The notes under the pieces: model-generated | Told to the model about the DNA's origin: nothing | Databases searched by the model: none | What the model saw: the letters and a program-made list of their open reading frames with translations, nothing else | In this document: positions 44,197 through 53,200 of the stretch, piece after piece | Numbering within the stretch: the stretch's first letter is position 1 | Layout of the letters: every line of letters begins with the position of its first letter | Translations under genes and position numbers: made by a program | Origin: Leptolyngbya sp. BC1307 | GTDB taxonomy: Bacteria > Cyanobacteriota > Cyanobacteriia > Phormidesmidales > Phormidesmidaceae | Direction: 5' to 3' | NCBI RefSeq assembly: GCF_002286735.1 | Contig: NZ_NRTA01000002.1 | Span: forward strand, 62,001-126,000 | DNA: 64,000 nt

Positions 44197-44550
44197 ATGC
44201 CCCTGATCAAAGTTCAAACTTCCGTTGACACCCCGGCCAAAACCACCGTCGAAGACCTGCTCAAGCAGCTGTCAGCCAGCCTCGCTAAGCACTTGGGCAA
44301 ACCCGAATCATACGTGATGACCGCCTTCGAGCCTGGTACCTCAATGACCTTTGGCGGCACCACCGACCCCACTTGCTTCATTCAGATCAAGAGCGTAGGC
44401 ACGATGGGCAGCGATAAAACCCAAACCATGAGTCAAGACTTCTGCGCCAAAGTGCAGGCTGCCCTGGGCGTCCCGCCCAACCGCACCTACATCGAATTTG
44501 CCGATGCTCAAGGCGCAATGTGGGGCTGGAATGGAAAAACCTTTGGATAG
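44197..44550 (+). CDS. MIF-like tautomerase (phenylpyruvate tautomerase family)
   Basis: A 117-residue protein matching macrophage migration inhibitory factor along its length: start MPLIKVQTSV (catalytic Pro after Met removal), KPESYVMTAFEPG, MTFGGTTDP, CFIQIKSVG and the end NRTYIEFADAQGAMWGWNGKTFG. Such proteins tautomerise phenylpyruvate in vitro; the physiological role in cyanobacteria is not known. Divergent from the BT1 carrier; PBP2 converges on it (131 bp gap). Confidence 0.93.
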   Translation: MPLIKVQTSVDTPAKTTVEDLLKQLSASLAKHLGKPESYVMTAFEPGTSMTFGGTTDPTCFIQIKSVGTMGSDKTQTMSQDFCAKVQAALGVPPNRTYIEFADAQGAMWGWNGKTFG

Positions 44551-44681
44551 CTCATGAGAGCTGCAAGCCTGTCGGCTTAAGTCGAAGCAACCTGATTCAA
44601 GAACCCAGCAGGCAGCGACAGCCCTACTCCTGCCTCCTGCCTCCTGTCTGTTCTAATAGGCAACTCCCACTTACAAAAGCC

Positions 44682-46487
44682 CTACTCAGCCGCTGGTTGC
44701 TCCGCCTGCTTAACGTCAAAGTATTCGAGCAGCACTTTTTTTACCATCGGCGCGGCCAGAGAGCCGCCTCCCCCCCCAGAGTGCTCGCCAAAGGCCACTA
44801 CGACAATCTCGGGCTTATCTGTGGAGGCATAGGCACCAAACCAGGTATGAGATTCTCCTGGCGGGGCTTCTGCGGTACCACTCTTGCCTGAGATAGGCGG
44901 CAATGCGGGGTCAGCCACTGCTTTTCCCGTGCCATTGGTCACTACTTCCCGCAGGCCATCTTTTATAACCCTGATCGTACTCGGTGCCAGTCCTAAAGAT
45001 TCGGTCCATTGTTTGGTTTCTTCTTCGTCCATCACCAGATGGGGCGTGACCATATTGCCACCGTTGGCAGCAACAGCAAACATCACCGCAATCTGTAGCG
45101 GCGTCGCGAGCACATTACCCTGACCAATGGAAGCATTAATGGTATCGCCCAGGTACCAGCTTTCGTCTAGGACTTCGCGCTTCCATTCTTCGGTAGGGAC
45201 TAGGCCCTCGTCTTCTTCTAAAGCCAGCTCAATGCCGGTTTTTCGGCCTAGGCCAAACTTACGCATCCATTTCTCTAGCTCCTTTTCGCCTACAGCTCGG
45301 CCCACCTGATAGAAGAAGGTGTCGCTACTCATGGCGATCGCGCCGCGAAAGCCCAAAGGGCCAAATCCGGCGTTGTTCCAGTCCCAAAACTGAATGCCAC
45401 CAATGGTGATATTAGGGTAGGTCGGCAGCACCACCTCGGGAGAAAATTTGCCAGATTCCATGCCCGCAGCAGCGGTAACTATCTTAAAGGTACTGGCAGG
45501 TGGATAAGCGCTCAGGGCGCGGTTAACCAGCGGATTGCCCCGACTCTGAAGCTGGTTCCACTGAGCCTCAGAGATTCGGGATGAAAAGATATTAGGGTCG
45601 AAGGTAGGCCGGCTGACCATCGCCCGCACTGCGCCATTGCGCGGGTCGATAGCAACAATAGCACCGGTCTGATTACCCAGGGCCTGCTCAGCGGCTTGTT
45701 GCAGATCGGTATCGAGCGTGAGCTGCACGTCTTGCCCAGAAACCGAAGGCTTTTCGCCAATTACCTTTAGCACCCGGCCACTGCTGTCGACTTCTACCTG
45801 CTGACCGCCCCACTGACCTCTCAAGGTGGGTTCTAGGGCCATTTCTACGCCCATTTTGCCGATCACATCCCCGATGCGATAGTTCTCATCTTCCAATCCG
45901 GCGAGTTGTTCGTCGTTGAGTTCGCCGGTATAGCCTAAAACATGGGCAGCTAAGTCGCCTCGGGGATAGTTGCGTACTGCTTCTGCTTCTACTCGTACGC
46001 CGGGCAATTCCTGGGCATATTCAGCCAGCGCTGTGGTCTGAGCAGAACTGACCCCCCGAGAGATCGGCACTGATTTGTTCAGGTTGTAGCTGTTCAAATC
46101 GAGGCGCGCTTGAATCTCAGCGGTCGGAACATCGAGAATCTGAGCCAGGCGCTGAATGACCTGCTCGCGCTCAGCTTCTTCTTTGGGCAGGGCAATCGGC
46201 CAGATAGAGACCGAATGCGAGAGGCGAGAGCCTACCAAAATGTTGCCTTTACGATCAAAAATAGTACCCCGGGCCGGGCGTCTGGGCAGCAGCAGCACCC
46301 GGTTTTCCTCAGCCAATTCGCGGTTGTAGTCCCCTTGAACTAGCTGCAAGTAGGCTAGCCGGGAGCCAATACCGCCGATCATTACCAGGCTCAGCAGCAG
46401 CATGATCACCACTGACTGGTACTGGCGGCCAACGGTGCGGCCTCCTTTTTTTTCACTGAAGCTAGAGATGCGTTGGGAAAAAGCCAT
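44682..46487 (-). CDS. mrdA: Penicillin-binding protein 2 (class B, MrdA-type)
   Basis: A 601-residue class B PBP: one N-terminal membrane anchor (VIMLLLSLVMIGGIGSRLAYL), the PBP dimerisation domain (RRPARGTIFDRKGNIL) and a transpeptidase domain with active-site Ser in YPPASTFKI (SxxK), an SxN-like triad, and KSGT in ISGKSGTAEAPP. Homologues serve in elongation-type lateral wall synthesis with RodA. ATG 46487 gives MAFSQRISSF; 46526 is an alternative start. It follows PBP1A on the same strand with 81 bp gap; the pair may be one transcription unit. Confidence 0.93.
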   Translation of the reverse strand: MAFSQRISSFSEKKGGRTVGRQYQSVVIMLLLSLVMIGGIGSRLAYLQLVQGDYNRELAEENRVLLLPRRPARGTIFDRKGNILVGSRLSHSVSIWPIALPKEEAEREQVIQRLAQILDVPTAEIQARLDLNSYNLNKSVPISRGVSSAQTTALAEYAQELPGVRVEAEAVRNYPRGDLAAHVLGYTGELNDEQLAGLEDENYRIGDVIGKMGVEMALEPTLRGQWGGQQVEVDSSGRVLKVIGEKPSVSGQDVQLTLDTDLQQAAEQALGNQTGAIVAIDPRNGAVRAMVSRPTFDPNIFSSRISEAQWNQLQSRGNPLVNRALSAYPPASTFKIVTAAAGMESGKFSPEVVLPTYPNITIGGIQFWDWNNAGFGPLGFRGAIAMSSDTFFYQVGRAVGEKELEKWMRKFGLGRKTGIELALEEDEGLVPTEEWKREVLDESWYLGDTINASIGQGNVLATPLQIAVMFAVAANGGNMVTPHLVMDEEETKQWTESLGLAPSTIRVIKDGLREVVTNGTGKAVADPALPPISGKSGTAEAPPGESHTWFGAYASTDKPEIVVVAFGEHSGGGGGSLAAPMVKKVLLEYFDVKQAEQPAAE

Positions 46488-46567
46488 AGCGATGGGGCAG
46501 GTAATGACAGTCGTAAGACAGGTCAATTAGACAGTTAGCAGCAGACAGTTGGCAGTAAGCAGCCTGA

Positions 46568-48952
46568 TTAGTTGTTTAGCACACTAGGCGTTGGGGGCTC
46601 TGCCTCCTGTTTGGGTGGCGGTGCGGGCGCAGGCGCAGGCGCAGGAAAAACAGGGGCTGGCGCGGGTGGGGGCACCGGGGCCGGAGCGGGTGCCGGGGCG
46701 GGCGCAGGGGCAGGGGCAGGGGCGGGCGCTGGCGCGGGGTCTGATTGGTTGCGAATGGGGCGATCGCGATAAACCGGGTCTACAGGAACCTCGGGCTCAG
46801 GCTCTGCGGGCGCGCTGAAGTATTCATCCGGTGCTTCTTCGCTATAGACGGCGGGGCGTCTATAGTCTTCTGGCTGATCGCGATCGCTTCGCGCTGGCCT
46901 ATCTACAATCGTCCGGCGAGGTGAAATGGGCTTGGCCTTAATGGTGCCTTCTCGCCCGCCTAGCTTGGGCAAGTCTGGGAATTCTTCAACCGGCAGATCA
47001 TCAATAAACTGACTGACAAACTCATACCAGGCCAGGGCCGCTGTGCGGCTAGCGCCGCTGGTCGGGCTGCTGTCGTCATTGCCCATCCATACCCCAGCGA
47101 CTAGCTGCGGAGTATAGCCGACAAACCAGAGATCCCGGTTTTTCTCAGACGTACCGGTTTTGCCAGCGACCTGTCTGCCCGAAATCGCCGCATTACCACC
47201 AGTACCTCCATTGACTACGCTCTCTAGCATCCAGGTCATAATGGCTGCAGTCTCAGCATCGAGGGCCTGTTTCGGTTCTTCCTCAAATTCGTACATCACA
47301 TCGCCTTGTGAATTCGTGATGCGGGTGATGCCGTGCGGGGTAATATGCTTGCCCTCAGCGGCAAAAGAGCCATAGGCACTGGTTAGCTCTAGCAGGTTGA
47401 CTTCTGATGCGCCCAGCGCCAGCGAGTAGGCGGGCAGCAGATCCGAATCGATACCCATGCGATGAGCCATCGCAATCACTGGGTCAAAGCCAACATCGAC
47501 CAGCAGCTTGACAGCGACGATGTTAATCGAGCGGGTTAGGGCCTGGCGCAGATCGACTTCGCCGCTGTAGCTGTCACCGTAGTTTTCAGGCTCATAGCCA
47601 TCGACAATATAGCGAGCGTCAGTGTAATTTTTGTAGGGTGACATGCCAGTGGCGATCGCCGTCGCATACACAAACGCCTTAAAAGTAGAGCCCGGCTGCC
47701 GCTGCGCCTGAGTCACCCGGTTAAACTGGCTACCGTCAAAATCAGTACCGCCGACCATGGCCTTAATTTCGCCAGTGTTCGGATCAAGCGCCACCAGAGA
47801 AGCCTGCTCAAAGCGCTGCCACTCGCCATATTCTTCGGTGATATCTTTAACCGTTTTTTCGGCTGCCTCCTGCCACTTCGTATCTAAAGAGGTTTCCACC
47901 ACTAAGCCGCCAGCTTCTATCTGCTCAGGGGAGAGAATTTCGGATAGCTGCTTTTTGATATAGATAGTGAAGTAAGGATACTTACTGTAGAGATACTTAG
48001 GCTCTTGCGCTTCTAGCGTCACGGCGGCCTGATACGCCTCATCGGCCTGAGCAGTCGTAATGACGCCATTGGCCTCCATGCGGCTGATTACCTTATCGCG
48101 CTGCTGGCGAGCCGCTTCCGGATCAACCAGTGGAGAATAGAGACTAGGAGCCGGAGCCATGCCAGCAATCAGAGCCACGTCAGCCACGCTGAGCTTATCG
48201 ACTGTTTTACCAAAGTAAATCCAGGCGGCATCAGCCACGCCATAGGCTCCCGCACCCAGGTACACCAGATTGAGGTAGCGCTCTAGCACTTTTTCTTTGC
48301 CCAGATCTTTCTCTAGTCGCTGAGCTAGTATCGCTTCTTTAAACTTGCGCTGAAAGCTCCTGTCCTGGTTGAGAAACGTGAGCCGCGCCAGCTGCTGCGT
48401 AATCGTGCTGGCCCCTTCTACCACGCCACCGCTGCTGAGGTTGGTCAGGGCAGCTCTGGTAATTGAACGGTAATCGATCCCGTTGTGCTGATAAAACCGG
48501 CGATCTTCAGCGGCGATAAACGCCTGCACCACCACTTCAGGAATTTTATCAAAAGCAAGATTCTCCTGAGCGGTCGGGCCAACTTTCTGCAAAATTTTGC
48601 CGTCTCCGGCCTTCAGCGTGATGGTGCCACTGCGGTCATAGGTCAGCGCCTGACGCACGTCGGGCACCGTCTCTTGCAGACTGCTCCACAGCCGATACAA
48701 CTGAGCGCTAGGGCCAGCAATACTCGCCCCCACGAGCAGTACCACCCAAAATACAGGCCGCTGGTAAACAGGTTTGCCAACAGGCGTAGGAGCAGACTGG
48801 GTCTGACCGAGCTGAGTAGATTGGGGAATAGCTGCCGTTCGAATAGCCGTCTGCCGCCGCTTAGCAGTCTGAGCAGCGCTTGGGGAAGCTGGCTTCGAGT
48901 CGGAATCGCGCAGCCTGTTAGACCACTGTTTCAGCTGAGAAAAAAGGTTAGC
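46568..48952 (-). CDS. Class A penicillin-binding protein (PBP1A-type)
   Basis: A ~794-residue bifunctional enzyme. N-terminal membrane anchor near VFWVVLLVGASIAG, a GT51 transglycosylase domain (EDRRFYQHNGIDYRSI, catalytic Glu; GASTITQQLARL), and a transpeptidase domain (RQPGSTFKAFVYATA with SxxK, SINIVAVKL, KTGTSEKNRDLWFVG). The C-terminus ends in a Pro-Ala repeat tail (about 45 residues), coded by a GC-rich hexamer-like tract at 46610-46735. GTG 48952 (VANLFSQLK) is preferred since GGAG precedes it; a TTG at 49024 would also keep the frame open. PBP2 lies downstream. Confidence 0.93.
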   Translation of the reverse strand, partial: ANLFSQLKQWSNRLRDSDSKPASPSAAQTAKRRQTAIRTAAIPQSTQLGQTQSAPTPVGKPVYQRPVFWVVLLVGASIAGPSAQLYRLWSSLQETVPDVRQALTYDRSGTITLKAGDGKILQKVGPTAQENLAFDKIPEVVVQAFIAAEDRRFYQHNGIDYRSITRAALTNLSSGGVVEGASTITQQLARLTFLNQDRSFQRKFKEAILAQRLEKDLGKEKVLERYLNLVYLGAGAYGVADAAWIYFGKTVDKLSVADVALIAGMAPAPSLYSPLVDPEAARQQRDKVISRMEANGVITTAQADEAYQAAVTLEAQEPKYLYSKYPYFTIYIKKQLSEILSPEQIEAGGLVVETSLDTKWQEAAEKTVKDITEEYGEWQRFEQASLVALDPNTGEIKAMVGGTDFDGSQFNRVTQAQRQPGSTFKAFVYATAIATGMSPYKNYTDARYIVDGYEPENYGDSYSGEVDLRQALTRSINIVAVKLLVDVGFDPVIAMAHRMGIDSDLLPAYSLALGASEVNLLELTSAYGSFAAEGKHITPHGITRITNSQGDVMYEFEEEPKQALDAETAAIMTWMLESVVNGGTGGNAAISGRQVAGKTGTSEKNRDLWFVGYTPQLVAGVWMGNDDSSPTSGASRTAALAWYEFVSQFIDDLPVEEFPDLPKLGGREGTIKAKPISPRRTIVDRPARSDRDQPEDYRRPAVYSEEAPDEYFSAPAEPEPEVPVDPVYRDRPIRNQSDPAPAPAPAPAPAPAPAPAPAPVPPPAPAPVFPAPAPAPAPPPKQEAEPPTPSVLNN

Positions 48953-49026
48953 CACTTCAGGAGTTCTCCAGACGGACTCGCCGCCGTTGACAGACGTTGT
49001 TCCAAAAGGTCGGGTTTGAGGCAATG

Positions 49027-49070
49027 CTTAGACAAGCCATTCTTAGACAAGCCATTCTTAGACAAGCTAT
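49027..49070. repeat. 15-bp tandem repeat upstream of PBP1A gene
   Basis: The unit CTTAGACAAGCCATT occurs at 49027-49041 and 49042-49056, and a degraded third copy follows at 49057-49070. It is just upstream of the PBP1A start, outside coding sequence if the GTG start is right. Confidence 0.9.
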
Positions 49071-49228
49071 AGATAAACCAGACCAGAATGTGCAGATGGC
49101 TAGATGCAGGGGCTAATTCGCCTAAATGCTATCACGGCAGGTAGAGTCACTGAGGGCAAGGGGGATCGGTTTTTGTTCGCGGCTCATGACTGGTCACTGC
49201 CATCAGGCGGGGTATTTCGACCAGACAG

Positions 49229-50269
49229 CTAGCTCACTAGACTGCTGTGGCCGATAGCCAATGCCGTCACCAGCATTCCTAAGACTAAAAACGGCTGAGC
49301 GCTGGCCTGATATTTGACATCGTTTTCGAGCGGATCGCGCAAAAAGTACATATCTTGAAAAGTGATCTGAGGAATGATCAGTAAGATTAGCAGTACCGCG
49401 TAGAGGTTTTTATGAATGCCAATTAAGTAAGCGGCCATGCCTCCTTGAAAAATGTCGATCATCAGTACACAGATCCAAGCGGCCGTTTGCACCCCAAACA
49501 TCACTGGCAGCGACTTCAGACCGAGCTGGCGATCGCCCTCCACCGCCTTAAAGTCATTCACGACAGCAATCCCTAACCCGGCCATACTGTAAATCAGCGT
49601 CAGCACCACAATCGTCGGATTGAGATCGCCAAACAGCGCGTGGCCCGCCCACCAGGGCAGCGCAATATAGCTAGCGCCCAGCGCATAGTTACCTAGCCAG
49701 CCATTTTGCTTGAGCTTGAGCGGTGGTGCCGAATATATATAAGAGATAAAAGAGCCGCCCACCGCCAGCACAAAGAGCGTCGGAAACTCGTGCCCGGCCC
49801 AGCGATCTAGCCCATAAGCCACTGCTAGCCCGCTCAGCAACAGCACCCATACCTGCGCCCTCACCTGGCCGAGAGAAATCGCCCCGGACGGAATTGGACG
49901 ATTGGGCTCATTAATCGCATCGAGATCGCGGTCGTAGTAGTCGTTAATGGTTTGGGTGTAGCCGGTTAGCAACGGGCCAGACATCAGCATACAGGCCGCT
50001 GCAATCAGCACATTTTCGACCGACCAGGTATAGCCGCCCGAAGAAGCTGCGCCGCAGACCACACCCCAAATGAGCGGAATCCAGGTGATCGCCTTCATCA
50101 GCTGTAAACGAATCTTCCAGATCGAGGTTTCGCCAGCCTCTGCGCCCTTCATGCCCAATAGCTGCCGCGCTTTGCCACTGCGTTTAGCCTCTGCGCCTGC
50201 CGGATCAGCGACCATGTCGGACTGATCTAAGTCTGGTGTCAATGATTCCGATAGCTGCTCTTCAGACAT
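49229..50269 (-). CDS. chlG: Chlorophyll synthase ChlG
   Basis: A 346-residue UbiA-family prenyltransferase that esterifies chlorophyllide with phytyl or geranylgeranyl diphosphate. The first aspartate motif is NDYYDRDLDAINEPNRPIP, the second lies in NDFKAVEGDRQLG; multiple transmembrane helices and the GETSIWKIRLQLMKAITWIPLIWGV start are ChlG-typical. First ~45 residues are acidic and disordered. It is 38 bp downstream of the get3d-like gene on the same strand; a shared transcript is plausible. Confidence 0.96.
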   Translation of the reverse strand: MSEEQLSESLTPDLDQSDMVADPAGAEAKRSGKARQLLGMKGAEAGETSIWKIRLQLMKAITWIPLIWGVVCGAASSGGYTWSVENVLIAAACMLMSGPLLTGYTQTINDYYDRDLDAINEPNRPIPSGAISLGQVRAQVWVLLLSGLAVAYGLDRWAGHEFPTLFVLAVGGSFISYIYSAPPLKLKQNGWLGNYALGASYIALPWWAGHALFGDLNPTIVVLTLIYSMAGLGIAVVNDFKAVEGDRQLGLKSLPVMFGVQTAAWICVLMIDIFQGGMAAYLIGIHKNLYAVLLILLIIPQITFQDMYFLRDPLENDVKYQASAQPFLVLGMLVTALAIGHSSLVS

Positions 50270-50307
50270 ATGCCATTCCTTTTAGAAGACCGAATCCTAC
50301 CAATACA

Positions 50308-51435
50308 TTAGCCAAAAGAAATGATTAAGTAGCCGTCTTGAAACTTCGCCCCTGTGACCGAACGGCCACTGAGACCTGACGGCAAAGATAGATTGTGTCG
50401 CTGGTCGCCCGCTTCTACCGTGACCTCTGGCCCGTATTGGGTGAGCTTCACCTGCTGCTTGTCAAACCCCGGCAAAAACAGCTTAACGGTACTGCTGGCA
50501 ACATCTACAGTCATAGAACTAGGCACATCTACCGGCCCAATTAAGTCCGGCAGGGCTGCGACCAAAGGCTGCCAGCGATCGCCTGCTGAGCTGTAGGGCA
50601 GCGCTGTGACCGGTAAGGGGCTAAAGGCTTGGGTGGCAGCGGCGGTATCTGCTGGGTCTGGCGAAAATACTGAATTGACAACCGTACCGGCAACCGTCAG
50701 GCCAATTTGCTGGGCGGCGCTCCAGAGGTATTTGCCCGTCGCGATCGCCACCGCATCATCTGTCGTCACCACATAGGCCCGCAGCTGCATCGGGTCACGC
50801 ACGAGGGCTTTGCCTTTCGCCACCATACTCTCTACGCTCTGGCTCTCAGGCCGATTCCAAATATCGCCTGACGAGCCGCTGCTCAATATAGCGCCTGTCA
50901 CTGGGGCAATAAAAGGTGAAATCGACCGGTAAAACTGCGAATCTTGAAAGACCTTTTTGAACCGGCGAAAATACCAGTCAATGCCGCCAATGGCTCCCCA
51001 CAGGCGCAGCGTGGACTGGTCGCCTGCGCCATCATGCACGATCACGTCATACTGGCTGCTCTCGGTATATTCGCGAATCGCATTCAGCGCCAAAAAATCA
51101 TCCAGCCCCGGCACTACGCTCAGCTCCTGGCCATAGACCGCCTTAAAAAACGGATCTCTCAAATACCGGGCCTCAAAGTTTTTGAGCTGCTCCCAGTTTT
51201 CGTCGAGCAGGGCGGTAGTGCGTAGCTGTACAGCCTGAAAGCTCTGATTCCCAATGCTGACCGCGCTAGCACTTGGGCCAACATCAGTGCCTAGCAGCAG
51301 CGACAGCGCTGGCCCGGCCTCTTGGGAAATCAGCAGCACTCGCTTCCCTGCCCCTGCTAGCTTTTGAGCAGCGGCGATCGCCACTGTAGAGCGGCCTGTG
51401 CCCCCCTTCCCTAGAAACGTGAGAATCAGCGTCAT
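50308..51435 (-). CDS. Get3d-type ArsA/Get3 ATPase with alpha-crystallin-like domain
   Basis: A 375-residue ATPase. N-terminal P-loop is GKGGTGRST (residues 9-17), with Arg where the deviant Walker A of Get3 usually has the second Lys; DGAGDQSTLRL carries switch-like residues. Residues ~300-375 form a beta-rich alpha-crystallin/HSP20-like domain (VKLFLPGFDKQQVKLTQYGPEVTVEAG...). This combination defines the Get3d clade of phototrophs, thought to bind hydrophobic helices. The adjacent chlG is suggestive of membrane-protein or pigment assembly. Precise function is unknown. Confidence 0.85.
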   Translation of the reverse strand: MTLILTFLGKGGTGRSTVAIAAAQKLAGAGKRVLLISQEAGPALSLLLGTDVGPSASAVSIGNQSFQAVQLRTTALLDENWEQLKNFEARYLRDPFFKAVYGQELSVVPGLDDFLALNAIREYTESSQYDVIVHDGAGDQSTLRLWGAIGGIDWYFRRFKKVFQDSQFYRSISPFIAPVTGAILSSGSSGDIWNRPESQSVESMVAKGKALVRDPMQLRAYVVTTDDAVAIATGKYLWSAAQQIGLTVAGTVVNSVFSPDPADTAAATQAFSPLPVTALPYSSAGDRWQPLVAALPDLIGPVDVPSSMTVDVASSTVKLFLPGFDKQQVKLTQYGPEVTVEAGDQRHNLSLPSGLSGRSVTGAKFQDGYLIISFG

Positions 51436-51499
51436 AGTCTACAGATAATGAAGTCTACAGAATTTATATAGAGGTTTTAAAGGGGTAGAAATTAGGCAG

Positions 51500-51703
51500 C
51501 TACGCAACCGGGCGCAGCTCATCTTCAAAAAACCAGGTGGTGTAGCCATCTGATTCAAACGTTACCAGCGCGCCAATGTTCTGCCCGTCAAGCAACTTCA
51601 GATCCTTAACGGTGCCAGTTTTGCCCAGGCGAGCAGCAAAAGACTTGCCGACGCGATCGCGCATCCGGCACACCTGTACCCGCTGTCCAATTTCCAAATC
51701 CAT
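51500..51703 (-). CDS. Small DUF2862 family protein
   Basis: A 67-residue protein with an SH3-like barrel pattern: IGQRVQVCRMRDRVG, GKTGTVKDLKLLDGQNIGALVTF, then TTWFFEDELRPV. Matches DUF2862, small proteins common in cyanobacteria, function unknown. Same strand as get3d-like gene (gap 64 bp) and divergent from hisF. Confidence 0.8.
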   Translation of the reverse strand: MDLEIGQRVQVCRMRDRVGKSFAARLGKTGTVKDLKLLDGQNIGALVTFESDGYTTWFFEDELRPVA

Positions 51704-51797
51704 GCTTAATAAACTGTATCCTTACTGAGGTGTCTGGCTCAAAATCAGATCTCAGTTTATCAGCGCCCCGCGCTCCCTCTGAACATAACTCAAAAAA

Positions 51798-52592
51798 ATG
51801 CTTGCCAAACGAATTTTGCCCTGCCTTGATGTGAAAGCTGGCCGCGTGGTCAAAGGCGTCAACTTCGTCGATCTCAAAGACGCGGGTGACCCGGTAGAAC
51901 TCGCCAAACGCTACAACGAGGCCGGGGCCGATGAACTGGTGTTTTTAGATATCACCGCTACCCACGAAGACCGCGATGTGATCTATGACGTGGTCTATCG
52001 CACCGCTGAACAGGTGTTTATTCCGCTCACAGTAGGCGGCGGCATTAGCTCTTTAGACACTATTAAAAAGCTGCTGCGGGCCGGGGCTGACAAGGTGAGT
52101 ATTAATTCAGCAGCGGTGCGCGACCCGGATTTGATTGACCGGGCGAGCGATCGCTTTGGCAATCAGTGCATCGTCGTCGCCATTGATGCCCGCCGCCGCC
52201 AGCCGTCCGCTGCCGAACCTGAGCAGCCCGGCTGGGATGTCCCCCGGTGGGATGTCTTCGTGCGAGGGGGCCGCGAAAATACCGGACTGGATGCGGTGAC
52301 CTGGGCTTGCGATGTCGTTCAGCGCGGAGCCGGGGAGCTGCTCATTACCAGCATGGATGCCGACGGAACGCAGGCAGGCTATGACCTGACGTTGACTGAG
52401 GCGATCGCCAGCCGTGTAGAAGTGCCGGTAATCGCCTCAGGAGGAGCTGGCACCTGCGCCCACATTCATCAGGCGCTGACAACAGGCAAAGCCGAAGCCG
52501 CCCTACTCGCCTCACTGCTGCACTACGGTCAGCTCAGCGTCGATGAAATCAAAACCTATTTGTCAGCTCATAACGTCACAGTCCGCCGCTAA
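51798..52592 (+). CDS. hisF: Imidazole glycerol phosphate synthase subunit HisF
   Basis: A 264-residue TIM-barrel cyclase of histidine synthesis that uses ammonia from HisH to make IGP and AICAR from PRFAR. Active-site Asp11 ([18 protein letters not shown]), the phosphate-binding [10 protein letters not shown] and [11 protein letters not shown] motifs and the second catalytic Asp in VVAIDARR are all present. Length is normal except for a short Gln/Pro-rich insert ([14 protein letters not shown]). hisH is not adjacent. Confidence 0.97.
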   Translation: MLAKRILPCLDVKAGRVVKGVNFVDLKDAGDPVELAKRYNEAGADELVFLDITATHEDRDVIYDVVYRTAEQVFIPLTVGGGISSLDTIKKLLRAGADKVSINSAAVRDPDLIDRASDRFGNQCIVVAIDARRRQPSAAEPEQPGWDVPRWDVFVRGGRENTGLDAVTWACDVVQRGAGELLITSMDADGTQAGYDLTLTEAIASRVEVPVIASGGAGTCAHIHQALTTGKAEAALLASLLHYGQLSVDEIKTYLSAHNVTVRR

Positions 52593-52867
52593 TTGTTTAC
52601 AAAAGCTTATAAAGCGTCCGCTTTTCTGAAACACCCTCTATTGTGAAGGCAAGCCGTGCGGACATGTTCCTCACAGTTAAAGTGCCTCTGATTAAAGGGC
52701 TAGACCCTGTGTCCGGGGTGTTTAACAGACGAGCAGGCTCATCGGCAAAGCCTGAGATATCTGTTAATATATGTAAAAGTGTGTAAATGTTTACTGCCCA
52801 GTCAGAGTCGTTCTGATTGATTGGCGCTCCCAGGTTGGCTCATGCTGTTAGATAAAGCACCGCTGAA

Positions 52868-53152
52868 ATGATATTGCTGACGCTAACTATTGTGATTGGT
52901 CTAGTCTTTTGGGCACTGCGCCTGATGGATCGGGCTGTTGAAAATCAAGAATTTTCGCTGATGCTAGCTGGTTTCTTAGTCGCCTCTTCTGCCGCCGCTG
53001 TAGTCGGCGTCCATTTTTTGATGAGTGACTACTTCACGCTCATCGGCGGTCAATCCGGTTCTGCTAACCGTTACGATACCGCCTGGGTTGATAGTGACCT
53101 GCCCGTTTTGGTAGAGCGCACCAGCACGTATTCGCGCTCAAGATTTGAATAG
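52868..53152 (+). CDS. Small hypothetical membrane protein
   Basis: A 94-residue protein with two hydrophobic helices (LLTLTIVIGLVFWALRLM and SLMLAGFLVASSAAAVVGVHFLM) and a polar tail. No family recognised. The upstream 275 bp spacer after hisF is AT-rich with TTAATATA-like -10 candidates. It converges with a peptidoglycan-binding protein gene. Confidence 0.6.
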   Translation: MILLTLTIVIGLVFWALRLMDRAVENQEFSLMLAGFLVASSAAAVVGVHFLMSDYFTLIGGQSGSANRYDTAWVDSDLPVLVERTSTYSRSRFE

Positions 53153-53200
53153 ACCTGATTTAACAGACCTGGCTTAAAGTTAGCCCCAATCGTCCGACGG

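Noticed and set aside
46572-46818. Gly-Ala-rich plus-strand frames opposite the PBP1A tail
   Set aside because: Produced by the GC-rich Pro-Ala repeat of PBP1A read from the other strand.
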